DNA from: Sinomonas notoginsengisoli
GTDB lineage: Bacteria > Actinomycetota > Actinomycetes > Actinomycetales > Micrococcaceae
DNA length: 64,000 nt
Reading direction: 5' to 3'
Assembly (NCBI RefSeq): GCF_021554725.1
Contig: NZ_JAIZDP010000011.1
Location: 1-64,000, forward strand
Part shown: in pieces, positions 63,337 to 64,000 of the stretch
Numbering within the stretch: position 1 is the first letter of the stretch
Layout of the letters: every line of letters begins with the position of its first letter
The notes under the pieces: model-generated
The model's database searches: none
Told to the model about the DNA's origin: nothing
The model's input: only the letters and a program-made list of their open reading frames with translations
Made by a program: the position numbers and the translations under genes

Positions 63337-63735
63337 CTACAAGTCGGCGGGGGGCCGTGACGTGAGGAAGGCCTGAGCAGTGCCGTAGCTACAGCCAACC
63401 TCGGCGGCGATAGCACGGATCGCCCTGCCCTGTCCGCGCAGCTGGAGCATGCGGGTCTTCTGCTCGGCGGTCAGACTTTGCTGGCGCATTGCAATGCCGC
63501 GTTCCTTAAGAAGACGTAGCAGCGAGGACTTGGCGATGCCGCACTCGGCAGAGAGGGCCGTGGTTGGCTCTCCTGCCTCGTAGCGCGCGATGAGATTGTC
63601 GAGCACGTCAGCGCCAAGCCGGTCAACGAGCCGATAGCGCTGGCGAGGAGCGGGCAGGGCTACCGCCGACTGGGTGTGCGAGGTGTCCGCGGTCTGGCTT
63701 TCGATTGCAGCAGCGATAGCTTCGAACTGGCTCAT
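63337..63735 (-). CDS. Double-HTH DNA-binding protein of mobile-element type
   Basis: 132 residues from ATG 63735, which lacks a clear ribosome site; TTG 63780 would add 15 residues. Two HTH-like modules are visible: EPTTALSAECGIAKSSLLRLLKERG and GRAIRAIAAEVGCSYGTAQAFL. This arrangement occurs in small proteins next to recombinases and in resolvase C-termini. It converges with the AAA gene (35-nt gap). Role unknown; possibly an element regulator or a remnant of a recombinase. Confidence 0.6.
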   Translation of the reverse strand: MSQFEAIAAAIESQTADTSHTQSAVALPAPRQRYRLVDRLGADVLDNLIARYEAGEPTTALSAECGIAKSSLLRLLKERGIAMRQQSLTAEQKTRMLQLRGQGRAIRAIAAEVGCSYGTAQAFLTSRPPADL

Positions 63736-63814
63736 TTTGTGGAGGGCATGCTTGGAATACTGTGTAAGCAGCTCGACCAAGAATAAGAATCATTTTCATT
63801 AGACCTACCGGTCG

Positions 63815-63994
63815 CAACAGGGGTCGTCACAGCGTTGTGGCGACTCCTTTAATTTGCTGCGGTACAGATTTAGTGGCGATGAGGCAAGAATCGGAGCCTT
63901 TCACCACCCCTGTTAAAAGGTTTGAGTCCAGCCAGGTGTTTTGGCTGCGGTACGGGTTTTTGAAGCTAGCTCCACAACACTACCACCCCTGTTA
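63815..63994. repeat. Scattered 13-bp motif ACCACCCCTGTTA near the right edge
   Basis: ACCACCCCTGTTA occurs directly at 63903-63915 and 63982-63994; an inverted copy with two mismatches (CAACAGGGGTCGT) lies at 63815-63827. A second pair, GCTGCGGTAC, occurs at 63856-63865 and 63944-63953. No gene is seen in 63781-64000. These may be recombinase or replication-protein binding sites of a further element; the window ends before the pattern can be judged. Confidence 0.45.
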
Positions 63995-64000
63995 GGTGTA

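Noticed and set aside
63856-63994. Short direct repeats as a CRISPR array
   Set aside because: Only two copies of each motif, unequal spacing, 10-13 bp in length and no cas gene.

Overview
The window is high-GC actinobacterial chromosome followed by an integrated accessory element. The housekeeping backbone runs as two blocks on the + strand: a repeat-rich TPR protein, HAD phosphatase, tlyA, nadK, recN, pyrG, NUDIX and xerD (136-10680), then parA, scpA, scpB, an rRNA pseudouridine synthase, tyrA, cmk and der (33495-40515). This is the order known from Mycobacterium tuberculosis Rv1691-Rv1713. The sequence style, the propionate locus and tyrA between rluB and cmk suggest a Micrococcaceae member (Arthrobacter/Sinomonas-like). 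The genus is an inference.

Between xerD and parA lie about 23 kb of accessory metabolism: a MutT-like NUDIX gene; the 2-methylcitrate (propionate) locus prpDBC with a GntR regulator, divergent from prpE; a thioesterase; a TIGR01777 epimerase; a MarR regulator divergent from an FMN reductase; an epimerase; a transporter-GntR-racemase-hydantoinase-decarboxylase-like cluster; an SGNH hydrolase; a cold-shock gene; two small acidic proteins; and a CitAB-type two-component system divergent from dctA. After der come a BCCT osmolyte transporter and a divergent membrane-protein/TetR pair.

At 44991 a tRNA-Pro(GGG) gene marks the left end of an integrated element that runs past the right edge of the window. 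A large serine integrase ends inside the tRNA gene on the opposite strand. Its operon mates are an XRE repressor and an ImmA-type protease. Next on the same strand come an RHH protein, a DNA methyltransferase, a replication-relaxation protein, a VirD4/TraG-type coupling ATPase and a set of very small genes. Palindromes of the form GTTCAA-N4-TTGAAC occur at the coupling-ATPase promoter, and a degenerate copy lies upstream of the repressor. This suggests one switch for excision and transfer.

The cargo of the element, on the + strand and visibly lower in GC, is a complete Type I restriction-modification operon (hsdM-hsdS-hsdR) followed by an 849-residue AAA ATPase. That protein has a central CxxC zinc-hook-like motif and a C-terminal R-x3-E...H arrangement resembling the anticodon nucleases RloC/PrrC. 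HsdS carries a 12-bp tandem repeat (Leu-Glu-Lys-Glu units) in its central spacer, like the repeat that changes specificity in EcoR124. The hsd plus RloC-like module on a repressor/protease-controlled element is the most interesting system in the window.

Repeated regulatory patterns include three intergenic two-part hairpins sharing a CGACGGCGG core and palindromic operators at the prp, MarR, GntR and TetR loci. All functional statements are read from sequence and family knowledge; no database search was run.
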